Assembly: GCF_024359545.1 (NCBI RefSeq)
Contig: NZ_JAKQZG010000013.1
Location: 1 to 64,000, forward strand
DNA length: 64,000 nt
Reading direction: 5' to 3'
Origin: Jiella marina
Lineage (GTDB): Bacteria > Pseudomonadota > Alphaproteobacteria > Rhizobiales > Rhizobiaceae
The notes below the pieces were generated by a model. It was not told where the DNA came from and did not search any database. It saw only the letters and a list, made by a program, of their open reading frames with translations. Positions 12,123-20,871 of the stretch are shown here, piece by piece. Numbering within the stretch: the stretch's first letter is position 1; every line of letters starts with the position of its first letter. Made by a program: the position numbers and the translations under genes.

Positions 12123-12791
12123 TCAGCCGCCGACCATGTCCTCCCGCTCCAATATGCGGCGCAACAGCGGCCGCGTCACCCGGCCCTTCACCGCAAGCGT
12201 CTCCCGATCGACGGCGGCGACAAGCTTGCGCGCCTGATCGAGCGAGCGTTCCATCCGCTCGGTCAGGTAGCGCAGGGATTTCGGATCGATCGCCATCTGC
12301 CGGTCGGCAAACAGCTTGACGAGGACCCCGTCCAGAAGCGCGTCGTCCGGCGCGCCGAGTGTCGCGACGGTGGCGGCGGAAAGGCGCGAGCGCAGATCCC
12401 GGGTCGCGAAATCGATGGCGCCGGGCGGTGTGCTGGCCGTGGCGAGCAGGCTGCCGCCGCCGAGACGGGCGGCATTGGCGAGCGCGAAGAGCTCGGCTTC
12501 GTCATGGACGCCGCCGTCGATGTCGTCGACCACCGCGCAGAAATCCGGAGTCTCCAGGATCGCGTCGATCGAAGCCTCGCCGGAGGCGATGGCCCCCGCC
12601 CGGCGGGCCCAGACATTGGCGAGATGCGTCTTGCCCGAGCCTGGCGGACCGACGATGACGAGGATCGGATGCGGCCAGGCCGGCCAGGCATCGATCGCTT
12701 CCACCGCCATCCGGTTGGCCGCGGTGACTACCAGGTCCTCGCGCGCCAGCGAGGGCCGATGCGGCAGTTCGAGCGGGAGTTGCGCCGGCAT
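12123..12791 (-). CDS. hdaA: DnaA-related regulatory inactivator HdaA
   Basis: In alphaproteobacteria HdaA acts with the DNA clamp to stimulate ATP hydrolysis by DnaA and so limits replication initiation. This 222-residue protein is a short AAA+ domain without the DNA-binding domain of DnaA. It has a Walker [13 protein letters not shown], a Walker B-like [10 protein letters not shown] and a sensor region around TASTPP. The N-terminus carries QLPLELPHR, matching the clamp-binding peptide (QL-LPL) of Hda proteins. It lies between ppk and the permease gene, in the same direction, an order seen in Rhizobiales. Confidence 0.9.
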   Translation of the reverse strand: MPAQLPLELPHRPSLAREDLVVTAANRMAVEAIDAWPAWPHPILVIVGPPGSGKTHLANVWARRAGAIASGEASIDAILETPDFCAVVDDIDGGVHDEAELFALANAARLGGGSLLATASTPPGAIDFATRDLRSRLSAATVATLGAPDDALLDGVLVKLFADRQMAIDPKSLRYLTERMERSLDQARKLVAAVDRETLAVKGRVTRPLLRRILEREDMVGG

Positions 12792-12800
12792 GGGTCTGCC

Positions 12801-13964
12801 CTACCGCTGCGCAGCGTCGGGCGCGTCGCCCGAAGGCGGAATGACGGGGGCCGCGACCCGCGGGCTGATCGCGGCTGGTTCGCGCGACGTCTCGCGGCCG
12901 AAATACATCTCGCTCTGCAGATATTGCGACAGAGCGAAGCGCACGAGAACGCCAACCGCGGCGGCCAGAGGGACGGCCATCAGCAGTCCGACGAAGCCGA
13001 ACAGGGCGCCGAAGGCGAAGAGCGCGAACATCAGCCAGACCGGATGCAGGCCGACCGAGGCGCCCACCAGCTTCGGCTGCAGGATGTTGCCCTCGAAGAA
13101 CTGACCGGTGAAGAAGATGGCGGCGACGACGATGACCCAGATCGCGTCCGGCCAGAACTGCACCAGTGCGACGCCGACCGAGAGGATGAGCCCCAGGACC
13201 GACCCGACATAGGGGATGAAGGAGACCAGACCGGCGAAGAGTCCGATCAGGAGGCCGAAATTGAGCCCGACCATGGTGAGCGCGACACCGTAGAAGGTGC
13301 CGAGAATCAGGCAGACGCTCCCCTGCCCCCGCACGAAGCCCGCCACCGAACGGTCGATGTCGCGGGCGAGCCGCCGGATCGTCGCGGCATGCTGGCGAGG
13401 CGTCCAGCTGTCGACCTTTTCGACCATCCGGTCCCAGTCGAGCAGGATGTAGAAGGCGACGACCGGCGTCACCACGAACAGCGAGACGAAATTGACCACC
13501 GCGAGCGAGGACGACCAGAGCGAGGCGATGAAGGAGGTGACGAAGCCGGACCCCTCGCTGACGAGCTGGGCGAGATCCTGCTTCAGATTGGCTTCGCTGT
13601 CGGGCAAAAGCCAGCCGATCGAACTCGACTCCAGCCAATCCATGAGCGCCTGAAACCGGTCGACATATTCCGGAATGCGCTCGGCGAGGCCGCCGATCTG
13701 GTTTGCCACGACCGGAACGAGGATGCCCAGGACACCGGCGAAGACGAGCACGAACAGTCCAAGGATGATCACCGTCGCGAAAAGCCGCGAGATCCCCCGA
13801 CGCTCCAGCCAGTCGGCCACCGGATCGAGCAGATAGGCCAGCACCATGCCGAGCACGAAGGGCAGAAGGATTTCGGAGAACAGCCAGAGCAGGAAGACGC
13901 CGATGAGCGCGGCCATGCTCCAGAAGAACACCTGCCGCCGAATCAGGGCGCTGCGATCGGTCAT
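12801..13964 (-). CDS. AI-2E family transporter (PerM-like)
   Basis: This 387-residue inner-membrane protein has the AI-2E/PerM layout: two to three N-terminal transmembrane segments, a long periplasmic loop with amphipathic helices (residues ~60-160), then further segments with the VSFIPYVGSVLGLI motif and LQPKLVGASVGLHPVWL, both hallmarks of the family. Members have been linked to export of autoinducer-2 and to Na+/H+ exchange, so the substrate here is open. Its start overlaps the end of the phosphatidyltransferase gene by four bases (ATGA), and hdaA follows after nine bases, so these form one transcript. Confidence 0.9.
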   Translation of the reverse strand: MTDRSALIRRQVFFWSMAALIGVFLLWLFSEILLPFVLGMVLAYLLDPVADWLERRGISRLFATVIILGLFVLVFAGVLGILVPVVANQIGGLAERIPEYVDRFQALMDWLESSSIGWLLPDSEANLKQDLAQLVSEGSGFVTSFIASLWSSSLAVVNFVSLFVVTPVVAFYILLDWDRMVEKVDSWTPRQHAATIRRLARDIDRSVAGFVRGQGSVCLILGTFYGVALTMVGLNFGLLIGLFAGLVSFIPYVGSVLGLILSVGVALVQFWPDAIWVIVVAAIFFTGQFFEGNILQPKLVGASVGLHPVWLMFALFAFGALFGFVGLLMAVPLAAAVGVLVRFALSQYLQSEMYFGRETSREPAAISPRVAAPVIPPSGDAPDAAQR

Positions 13965-14527
13965 GGGCTGCCGCTTTCTGAAGAATCGGAATCGTCGGGC
14001 GACGCCATATGTCGGAGCCAGTCCACGAGATAGGCGGCTGCCGAGGCCACGGTCAAGAGGAGCGTCACGCCGATCAGGAGATCAAGGGCGAAGCCAAGAT
14101 CGATGCCGAAAGCCGCCTCGCCGAGGACGCTGGCCGCCAGCGCGATCTGCGCCACCGTCGTCGCTTTGGAGACGAAGAGCGGGCGCACCGCCATGGGCAG
14201 CCCCATGACATAGCTGAGCAGAAAGGCGCTCACGATCAGGATGTCGCGGCTGACGACCGCGATCACCAGCCAGTCCGGCAGCTGGCCGAGCAGACCGAGA
14301 CTGATGAATACGGCCGTCAGCAGCGCCTTGTCGGCGATCGGATCGAGATAGAGGCCAAGCGTCGATTGCTGGTCGAAATGCCGCGCGATCGCCCCGTCGA
14401 TCCCGTCCGACACGCCGGCGAAAACGAAGATCGCGAAGGCCAGGCCCCAACTCCCGTCGATGAGCGCCCAGACCATCACCGGCACGACCAGAAGCCGGAT
14501 GATCGAGATGATGTTGGGAATGGTCAT
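13961..14527 (-). CDS. CDP-alcohol phosphatidyltransferase
   Basis: This integral membrane enzyme of phospholipid synthesis moves a phosphatidyl group from CDP-diacylglycerol to an alcohol. The full family motif D-x2-DG-x2-AR-x8-G-x3-D-x3-D is visible from SDGIDGAIAR through GLYLDPIADK. Five to six hydrophobic segments fill the 188 residues. The best guess is a PgsA-like or cardiolipin-synthase-like enzyme, but the acceptor alcohol cannot be read from the sequence. It is the first gene of the leftward run to hdaA, with a divergent purM upstream. Confidence 0.88.
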   Translation of the reverse strand: MTIPNIISIIRLLVVPVMVWALIDGSWGLAFAIFVFAGVSDGIDGAIARHFDQQSTLGLYLDPIADKALLTAVFISLGLLGQLPDWLVIAVVSRDILIVSAFLLSYVMGLPMAVRPLFVSKATTVAQIALAASVLGEAAFGIDLGFALDLLIGVTLLLTVASAAAYLVDWLRHMASPDDSDSSESGSP

Positions 14528-14706
14528 GATCGTCGATCCGCACGGGCTGCAACGGCGCCTGACCAGGAATATAGGCTCCGCCGCGAATGGGCGCGACCGT
14601 CATCAAAGCGAGAAAAAGCGGCAGGGATCCGGCACGGCAGAGGGGCCGGGGCTTGCCGACCGGTCGCGATCATGTCAACTCCGGCTGAAAAGGGGCGCGA
14701 AGACAC

Positions 14707-15777
14707 ATGACCGAGGATCGCAGTTCTTTGACCTATCGGGACGCCGGCGTCGACATCGATGCCGGCAACGAGATGGTCCGCCGGATCAAGCCGCATGTGC
14801 GTTCGACGATGCGCAAGGGCGCGGACGGCGAGATCGGCGGCTTTGGCGGTGTCTTCGACCTGAAGGCCGCAGGCTTTTCCGATCCGGTTCTCGTCGCAGC
14901 CAATGACGGCGTCGGCACCAAGGTCAAGATTGCCATCGAGACCGGCCTTCACGCCACCATCGGCATCGATCTCGTCGCCATGTGCGTCAACGATCTGATC
15001 GTCCAGGGCGCCGAACCGCTGTTCTTTCTAGACTATTACGCGACCGGCCATCTGGACCCCGCCGAGGGCGAGGCGATCGTCAAGGGCATCGCCGAGGGTT
15101 GCAAGCTCGCCGGCTGTGCGCTTCTGGGCGGCGAAACGGCGGAAATGCCCGGGCTCTACGCCAAGGGCGACTACGATCTTGCCGGCTTTGCCGTGGGCGC
15201 GGCCGAGCGCGACCAGCTTCTGCCGAAATCGGCGGCGCTCGAAACAGGCGACATGATCCTCGGCCTCGCGTCGTCCGGCGCCCACTCCAACGGCTATTCG
15301 CTGGTGCGCCGGATCGTCGAGCGAAGCGGAGCCGCCTATGACGCGCCCGCGCCTTTCGATGAAACACGGAGCCTGGCCGAAGCGCTGATCGAGCCGACGC
15401 GGATCTACGTCAAGCCGCTCCTGTCGGCGATCCGTCAGTCGGCCGGCATCAAGGCGCTCGCCCACATCACCGGCGGCGGCTTCGTGGAGAACATTCCGCG
15501 CGTCCTGCTCGATCATCTCGCCGCCAATATCGATCTTCCTGCCATCGCTCCGCCGCCGGTCTTCGGCTGGCTCAAGCAGGTCGGCGACGTGGCCGATGCC
15601 GAGATGCTCCGCACCTTCAATTGCGGGATCGGCATGATCGTCGTCGTGGCGGAAGCCGATGCGGCGACGGCCTCGGCGATCCTGCAGGCAGAAGGCGAGA
15701 CGGTGGTGCCGCTCGGCCGGCTGCGGCCGCGCCGTGACGCCGCCGTCACCTTCAACGGGGAGGTGGCGTTCCGATGA
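14707..15777 (+). CDS. purM: Phosphoribosylformylglycinamidine cyclo-ligase
   Basis: PurM (AIR synthetase) closes the imidazole ring in step five of purine synthesis, using ATP. The 356-residue protein shows [15 protein letters not shown] at the N-terminus, the [10 protein letters not shown] strand, the [18 protein letters not shown] core and GGETAEMPG, all diagnostic. The C-terminal half has [13 protein letters not shown] and [19 protein letters not shown] stands 13 bases before the ATG. purN overlaps its end by four bases. Confidence 0.97.
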   Translation: MTEDRSSLTYRDAGVDIDAGNEMVRRIKPHVRSTMRKGADGEIGGFGGVFDLKAAGFSDPVLVAANDGVGTKVKIAIETGLHATIGIDLVAMCVNDLIVQGAEPLFFLDYYATGHLDPAEGEAIVKGIAEGCKLAGCALLGGETAEMPGLYAKGDYDLAGFAVGAAERDQLLPKSAALETGDMILGLASSGAHSNGYSLVRRIVERSGAAYDAPAPFDETRSLAEALIEPTRIYVKPLLSAIRQSAGIKALAHITGGGFVENIPRVLLDHLAANIDLPAIAPPPVFGWLKQVGDVADAEMLRTFNCGIGMIVVVAEADAATASAILQAEGETVVPLGRLRPRRDAAVTFNGEVAFR

Positions 15778-16487
15778 GCCGAAGCCAACGCCAGCGCGTC
15801 GCGGTGATGATCTCCGGTCGCGGCACCAATATGGGAGCACTGATCGCCGCCGGCATGGACCCGCTCTATCCCGGCCAGGTGGTCGCCGTGATTTCCAACC
15901 GACCCGATGCGCCGGGCCTCGAGACGGCGCGCCGCTACGACATCCCGGCCAAGGCGATCGACCAGAAGGCCTATGCGAGCCGGGAACAACACGAAGCGGC
16001 CGTCATCGCAGCGATCGAGGAGTGCCGGCCCGACGTCATCTGCCTTGCCGGCTACATGCGGCTCCTGTCGGAAGATTTCGTCCGGCGCTACGAGGGGCGG
16101 ATCATCAACATCCACCCTTCCCTCCTGCCGCTGTTTCCCGGCCTCGACACCCATCGCCGGGCGCTTTCTGCCGGCATGCGCATCCACGGCTGCACCGTCC
16201 ACTACGTCACCGACCGGATGGACGAGGGGCCGATCATCGCCCAGGCCGCGATCGGCATCGAGCCCGGCGACACGCCGCAGAGCCTTGCGGAGCGCCTGCT
16301 TCGCGCCGAGCACCGGCTCTACCCCCATGCCCTGAAGCTGGTCCTCACCGGCGAGGTTCGGATCGCGAACGGCCGGGCCGTCCTGCGCACGCCCGCTCGG
16401 CGCAGGATCGGAGAAACCGACGATCCCGACCTTCAGGTCCCGCCCGCGACCCCTATCCTGGTCGCGCCGGACGCCAGACAGAACTGA
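15774..16487 (+). CDS. purN: Phosphoribosylglycinamide formyltransferase
   Basis: PurN transfers a formyl group from 10-formyl-tetrahydrofolate to GAR, the third purine step. The N-terminal [13 protein letters not shown] loop binds phosphate, [12 protein letters not shown] carries the catalytic Asn and His, and [13 protein letters not shown] includes the catalytic Asp. It has 237 residues; the last ~30 extend beyond the core. The ATGA overlap with purM indicates translational coupling. Confidence 0.96.
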   Translation: MSRSQRQRVAVMISGRGTNMGALIAAGMDPLYPGQVVAVISNRPDAPGLETARRYDIPAKAIDQKAYASREQHEAAVIAAIEECRPDVICLAGYMRLLSEDFVRRYEGRIINIHPSLLPLFPGLDTHRRALSAGMRIHGCTVHYVTDRMDEGPIIAQAAIGIEPGDTPQSLAERLLRAEHRLYPHALKLVLTGEVRIANGRAVLRTPARRRIGETDDPDLQVPPATPILVAPDARQN

Positions 16488-16558
16488 AATTGCCAGAAGC
16501 CACCATCGATAGAGGAAGGCCTGAACCGGGTCGAACCAAACCAGGAGAGGGAACAGCC

Positions 16559-16975
16559 ATGTCCAACCGTATCGCAATGACCGCCATCGCAGGCCTCGGA
16601 TTCGTCGCCGCGGCCTGCTCGAGCACGGCCAACACGCCCGCGCCGCAACGCACGCCCGGCGCGCCCCTGCAGCCGGCGGGGGCTGCCGGCACCGCCGCGC
16701 CCGGCGTCTCCACCGGCGGCTTTCCCGGTGTCGGCGCCGGCGGTCCCGGCACGGCCGGCGCGGGCGGCGGCGGAAGCTGCAATGCCGGCGCGGCGCGTTT
16801 CCTCGTCGGCCAGCTCGCCAATGTCGAGGCCACCGAACAGGCCGAGCAGGCGACGGGCGCGGAAGACGTGCGCATCCTCTATCCCGGCCAGCCCACCACC
16901 CAGGAGTTCATCCCGACCCGGGTGACCCTCGACACCAACAATCAGAACGAGATCACCGCGGTGCGCTGCGGTTGA
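16559..16975 (+). CDS. Small lipoprotein with peptidase-inhibitor I78-like domain
   Basis: This 138-residue exported protein has a lipobox, FVAAACSS, after a short hydrophobic segment, so it is probably a lipoprotein. A linker rich in Gly, Ala and Pro (about residues 25-80) leads to a compact C-terminal domain with two cysteines (SCNAGAARFLVGQ near the start, AVRCG at the end) and VRILYPGQPTTQEF. That pattern matches the I78 peptidase-inhibitor family (PF11720 from memory). AGGAGAGG lies ten bases before the ATG. It may shield the periplasm from proteases; this is family inference. Confidence 0.75.
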   Translation: MSNRIAMTAIAGLGFVAAACSSTANTPAPQRTPGAPLQPAGAAGTAAPGVSTGGFPGVGAGGPGTAGAGGGGSCNAGAARFLVGQLANVEATEQAEQATGAEDVRILYPGQPTTQEFIPTRVTLDTNNQNEITAVRCG

Positions 16976-16988
16976 GCCGAAACGCAAG

Positions 16989-17013
16989 ACGGGCGGATCG
17001 CCGATCCGCCCGT
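16989..17013. terminator. Bidirectional hairpin between convergent genes
   Basis: ACGGGCGGATCG, one base, then CGATCCGCCCGT form a perfect 12-bp stem between the convergent lipoprotein and Hint genes. There is no strong T-tract, so it may act as a weak terminator in both directions. Confidence 0.55.
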
Positions 17014-17053
17014 TCGATGCTTCTCAGGATTTGACCGGGCTGCGCCCGGACGG

Positions 17054-17998
17054 TCAGATCGCCGCGTGAACGCTTGCGCTCGGCCAGGCGCACTGCGCCG
17101 ACAGGTCGGCGTAGAACAAGTCGGCCAGACGCTTGCGCTCAGCCTCGACCAGCGGGCCCTCGGTCTCGACTTCCAGGCAGCGGCCATGCTGGCCGGCCGG
17201 GATCAGGTCGGGATTGGCGAGGACGTCGTCGAGGTCGTTCTCGAACCAGCCGCGCGTGCCCATGTCGAAGAAGCTCTCCGCCGGCAGGCCGTCTGCCAGG
17301 AGCACGTCGTGCTGGTCAAGCTCGACATGCCAGTAGGTGACGGTGTTCATGTGGGTGCGCTCGATGGTCGTACCGTTGATCAGGTTCATGATCGGCACCA
17401 ACACCTCGCGCCCCCCCTGGCGCACCATTACCGGATGGCCGGGGGACAGCATCACGTCGCGCTCGGGAACGCCCGCCCCGAAAGCTCCAGCGCGAACATT
17501 GACCGGGGCGTGATGCCAGTTCTGTCCCCCGCACTCAATCGTTCGCTTCCCAATCCACACGATGGAACGCTTGGTGCCGAAGGCCGTCAAGGCAATGTCA
17601 CCGACAGACAGATCTTCGATGAAAACGGGACCTTGCGCCGTTGTGATCTGGGTGGCAGGTGTGAAGCATTGGATTGCAAAAGAACTTGATGTTATATCCG
17701 CTGTATCTCCGACGCCATAATTCATATTATATTGCGCGATGAAGTAATTACCAGCGCCCGCGGTAAGGATGAAACCATCACCATTGTTCAAGGCTCCAAC
17801 GTATGTGAGACCCGTACCGGGAGAGGAGCCCGGATTAAAAAGGTCATCAGAAACATCGCCTAAGATAAATAGGTTATCGTCTCCGGGAACGCCCTCATCA
17901 TAATCGCTGAAGGTATCTGCAAATCCGCCAGAAAGTACACTGTACGTTCCCAACGATACTTGCGTTACTTGATTAACATACATGCTTCGTGTGGGCAT
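17054..17998 (-). CDS. Stand-alone Hint (hedgehog/intein) domain protein
   Basis: This 314-residue protein has a Hint_2-type domain from residue 111. It opens with CFTPATQITTAQGPV and FIEDLSVGDIALTAFG, has a B-block SPGHPVMVR, and a DQHDVLLADGLPAESF segment typical of bacterial Hint_2 proteins. Cys111 would be the self-processing nucleophile. There is no classical intein C-terminal HN ending and no second host-protein part. The first 110 residues are Gly/Asp/Asn-rich (GVPGDDNLFILGDVSDDLF) and resemble parts of secreted Ca-binding or type I-exported proteins. Their DNA (about 17680-17998) is visibly richer in A and T than the surroundings. The function is unknown; autoproteolytic surface or secreted protein is an inference. 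Confidence 0.75.
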   Translation of the reverse strand: MPTRSMYVNQVTQVSLGTYSVLSGGFADTFSDYDEGVPGDDNLFILGDVSDDLFNPGSSPGTGLTYVGALNNGDGFILTAGAGNYFIAQYNMNYGVGDTADITSSSFAIQCFTPATQITTAQGPVFIEDLSVGDIALTAFGTKRSIVWIGKRTIECGGQNWHHAPVNVRAGAFGAGVPERDVMLSPGHPVMVRQGGREVLVPIMNLINGTTIERTHMNTVTYWHVELDQHDVLLADGLPAESFFDMGTRGWFENDLDDVLANPDLIPAGQHGRCLEVETEGPLVEAERKRLADLFYADLSAQCAWPSASVHAAI

Positions 17999-18381
17999 GA
18001 CTCTTCCCCCGATACCCCAAAGGAATGTGCGCGGTTCCGCGCGCTTCGCGCATTAGGCGGTCTCTCAATGAGATTACAAGTGAAATTCCCTTGTCGCTAA
18101 CGAATTTCGCCTTGTAGAGCCAAAGCGCATCACCATAAAGCGGATGGGCGCGCGGCGTCCCAGGGGTCGGAAAGCGGCCCTATCTCCAATCGCCGCAGGC
18201 GGATTCCCAAAACGTCTTGAAAGCGGTGCTTGCAGCGAAACCTCATGCACCATGGAGCGCAGTCCCGGCTTTCTGGTGCGCTTCAACCGGCGAAACTTGC
18301 CGGCCGTTCTTGTTCAAGGAACCAACGGAAAACGGGCCGGCGAACCGACCCGTTTGAATGCACCCAGAACGTCGAGCTGGA
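17999..18381. other. Intergenic stretch between Hint gene and cytochrome c'
   Basis: No convincing gene is seen here. The part next to the Hint gene holds a TCTCATTGAGA palindrome (minus strand) and a TTGTAA...TAATGC pair about 18 bases apart that could be the Hint promoter. The far end holds the cytochrome c' terminator. A 70-codon minus-strand frame at 18074-18286 has no ribosome site or recognisable family. Confidence 0.4.
18328..18355 (-). terminator. Terminator of the cytochrome c' gene
   Basis: On the minus strand AAACGGGTCGG, a TTCG tetraloop, then CCGGCCCGTTTT forms an 11-bp stem with one wobble and a short T-run. It lies 27 bases after the stop codon of the cytochrome gene. Confidence 0.8.
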
Positions 18382-18843
18382 TCAGTCCTTGTCGAGCCGG
18401 AAGTCTTCGTGACAGCCCTTGCAGTTCTGGGTCACCATGCCGAAGGCCTGCTTGAAGGCGTCAATGTCCTGCGGCGCCGCGTCCATCGCGGCCTGGGTAT
18501 CTTCCTGATACTTCACCAGAGCGGCCTGAAATTCTTCCGGCTGCTCCCAGATCGCCGGAGCAGCCTCTGTATCGCCGCCGGTCTTGGAATCCTCGGGGAA
18601 GTAGTCGCCGAACTTCATCGCGATGTCGTGCATCTGCGAGAAGACCTGAGCCGCCTTGTCGGCGGTGAATTCCTGCTCGCCCTTCAGCATCGCGCCACCG
18701 AGCTTCGCCGCGTCGCCATTGTCCTCCATCAATTGCTGCCGCTTCTCGATCGCTTCCATGTTCTGTGCGATCGCCGGGACGGCGAGGATGGCGGCGCCGG
18801 CGAGAGCCAGCGTTGCAAGGCCGAACGGTCTTTTCTGCATCAT
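18382..18843 (-). CDS. Cytochrome c' / c556-type protein
   Basis: This 153-residue periplasmic c-type cytochrome has a signal peptide (MMQKRPFGLATLALAGAA, cleaved near AIAQ). The four-helix body ends in the heme-attachment motif CKGCHEDFRL, with the motif at the extreme C-terminus as usual for the cytochrome c' family. An AAGGAG site nine bases before the first of two adjacent ATG codons fixes the start at 18843; the longer frame upstream is not supported. Such proteins bind NO or carry electrons; the role here is not defined. A TTCG-loop terminator follows it. Confidence 0.9.
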   Translation of the reverse strand: MMQKRPFGLATLALAGAAILAVPAIAQNMEAIEKRQQLMEDNGDAAKLGGAMLKGEQEFTADKAAQVFSQMHDIAMKFGDYFPEDSKTGGDTEAAPAIWEQPEEFQAALVKYQEDTQAAMDAAPQDIDAFKQAFGMVTQNCKGCHEDFRLDKD

Positions 18844-18983
18844 CGGAACGAACTCCTTTCCCCAAACCGCGAGTTGCCGCGGTATCCGGTTCATCTGGAA
18901 CCATTCCATTGTTAGGCAACAAAGCGAGGGCGGCGTGACGGTCACGAAAGCTTGCGTCCGGCGTGTGCGCCCGAAACGCAATC

Positions 18984-19007
18984 GGCCCCGGCGCGAACGC
19001 CGGGGCC
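18984..19007 (-). terminator. Terminator downstream of sodB
   Basis: A perfect 10-bp stem GGCCCCGGCG / CGCCGGGGCC with a TTCG loop on the minus strand, 39 bases after the sodB stop. The T-tract is weak (GATTGCG follows). Confidence 0.65.
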
Positions 19008-19046
19008 GGTCCATGTCACCAAAGCCTTGCGACCAAGCGCTGCCGC

Positions 19047-19649
19047 TCAGCCGGTCGCCTTTTCGTAGCAGTCCAGGACGTAATCCCAGTTGATGAGATT
19101 GTCGACGAAGGCCGACAGGTATTTCGGCCGGGCGTTGCGATAGTCGATGTAATAGGAGTGCTCCCACACGTCGACGCCGAGGATCGGCACGCCGCCATGC
19201 ACGAGCGGGTTCTCGCCGTTCGGCGTCTTCATGATCTCGAGCTTGCCGTTCTTGACCGCGACCCAGGCCCAGCCCGAGCCGAACTGGCCCGCGCCGGCGG
19301 CTTCGAAATCGGCCTTGAACTTGTCGTAGCCGCCGAGATCGGAATCGAACGCCGCCGCGAGCTTGCCGGGCAGGCTCGTGCCGCCGCCGCCGGGCTTCAT
19401 CCAGTTCCAGAAGTGCAGGTGGTTGTAGTGCTGGCCGGCATTGTTAAAGAGCGCCTGGTCGGTGCCGTAGGACTTCTTGACGATCTCCTCGAGGGGAAGG
19501 TCGGCCATTCCTGCCTTCTCGGCGAGCTCGTTGCCCTTGGTCACGTAAGCATTGTGGTGCTTGTCGTGATGATACTCGAGAGTTTCCTTCGACATGTACG
19601 GGCCCAACGCGTCGTAAGCGTAGGGAAGATCCGGCAGTGTGAACGCCAT
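19047..19649 (-). CDS. sodB: Superoxide dismutase, Fe/Mn family
   Basis: It dismutates superoxide to hydrogen peroxide and oxygen. The 200-residue protein has the family core: LEYHHDKHHNAYV with the first metal His, NNAGQHYNHLHFW with the second, and DVWEHSYYIDYRN with the last Asp and His. The sequence around the second shell favours the iron (SodB) type common in Rhizobiales, though metal use cannot be settled by eye. No signal peptide is present, so it is cytosolic. An AAGGAG site seven bases before the ATG supports the start. Confidence 0.95.
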   Translation of the reverse strand: MAFTLPDLPYAYDALGPYMSKETLEYHHDKHHNAYVTKGNELAEKAGMADLPLEEIVKKSYGTDQALFNNAGQHYNHLHFWNWMKPGGGGTSLPGKLAAAFDSDLGGYDKFKADFEAAGAGQFGSGWAWVAVKNGKLEIMKTPNGENPLVHGGVPILGVDVWEHSYYIDYRNARPKYLSAFVDNLINWDYVLDCYEKATG

Positions 19650-19836
19650 GGTGATCTCCTTCGTCCTTCAGGTTTGAAAATTCCGGCGGCGGACCAGCCT
19701 TGCGGGACCGGAAAGCCATCGCTTTCCGCCGCTCCCGGCAGAGATCGGCCCGAGCCACCTTTCGCGACGAAGAGCTAGGGCGCCGTGGCTGTTTCGCCAC
19801 CTCCCCGAGGCGGGAAGACGAAGGGAATTTCGCGCC

Positions 19837-20709
19837 TCAGCGGCCCGATTTCGCGAAGGCCCAATAGGCCTCGCGCGCTTCGCGATAGACCGGTCCCGGC
19901 TGCAGCGGACGTCCTTCGATGCCATTGACCGGAACCACCTTGGAGTGATTGCCGGTGGAGAAGATCTCGTCGGCCTCCATGAAATCTTCGACCGTGAGCG
20001 TCTTTTCCACGACCTCGCGGCCGGCCTTGCGCAGGAGGTCGATGATGCGCTGGCGGGTGATGCCGTTGAGGAAACAGCCGTTCGGAATCGGCGTGAAGAC
20101 GACGCCGTCCTTGACGAAGAAGATGTTGGACGAGCCCGTCTCGGCGACATTGCCGAGCATGTCCAGGACGAGGGCGTTGCCGAAGCCGCGGCTCCGCGCC
20201 TCGAGGATGGCGCGGGCATTGTTCGGATAGAGGCAGCCGGCCTTGGCGAGCGTCGGCATCGTCTCCGGCGTCGGCCGCCGGAAGGGCGAGACCGTCAGCG
20301 AAAAACCCGCCGGCTCGATCATCGGCGTCTCATAGAGGCAGAGGCAGAAGCGGGTGGATTCGGGCAGCGCCGGCACGCCCATGTAACCGCCCTCTTCGGC
20401 CCAATACATCGGACGGATATAGACCGCCGTCTTGCCGTCGAAGCCTTCGAGCCCCTGGTGGACTAGCGACTCGATCTCCCTGGCCGGAACCGTCGCCTTC
20501 AGGCCCAGCGTCTCGGCCGAGGCGTTCACCCGCTCGCAATGCCGGTCGAGATCCGGCGCCATGCCTTCAAACCAGCGGGCGCCGTCGAACACCGTCGAGC
20601 CCAGCCACATGGCATGGCTCTTCGGGCCGATCAGCGCCGGGCTCCCTTCATGCCAGGTTCCGTCGACGAAGGTGCGGGTTCGAAGCTCGCTGGTGGTGGA
20701 ATGGGACAT
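19837..20709 (-). CDS. ilvE: Branched-chain aminotransferase-like class IV PLP enzyme
   Basis: This 290-residue fold-type IV PLP aminotransferase has the lysine segment TLAKAGCLYPNN, then the EARSRGFGNALVLD strand and VAETGSSNIFFVKDG. Family members exchange amino groups between branched-chain amino acids and 2-oxoglutarate, but closely related proteins act on D-amino acids or aminodeoxychorismate, so ilvE is the likely rather than proven name. I place the start at the internal ATG (20709) because CAGGAG lies upstream and the extra 18 residues of the longer frame are unlike the family. It is divergent from the haloacid dehalogenase gene. Confidence 0.8.
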   Translation of the reverse strand: MSHSTTSELRTRTFVDGTWHEGSPALIGPKSHAMWLGSTVFDGARWFEGMAPDLDRHCERVNASAETLGLKATVPAREIESLVHQGLEGFDGKTAVYIRPMYWAEEGGYMGVPALPESTRFCLCLYETPMIEPAGFSLTVSPFRRPTPETMPTLAKAGCLYPNNARAILEARSRGFGNALVLDMLGNVAETGSSNIFFVKDGVVFTPIPNGCFLNGITRQRIIDLLRKAGREVVEKTLTVEDFMEADEIFSTGNHSKVVPVNGIEGRPLQPGPVYREAREAYWAFAKSGR

Positions 20710-20871
20710 GTCTCGAATGGCTCCTGTTCGAACCGGCAGGCGGGCGAACCGCGCCGGTCGCAAGACGGCCTAGCGCCCGGCGCGCGCGATTTCAATCGCG
20801 ACCCGATGGCCCGATGACAGATCTGCCCCATCTTGCTCGTCGGTGGGAGGATGACGGCCAGGAGGATTGGT

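Noticed and set aside
18074-18286. 70-codon minus-strand frame upstream of the Hint gene
   Set aside because: No ribosome site, Arg-rich random composition, no family.
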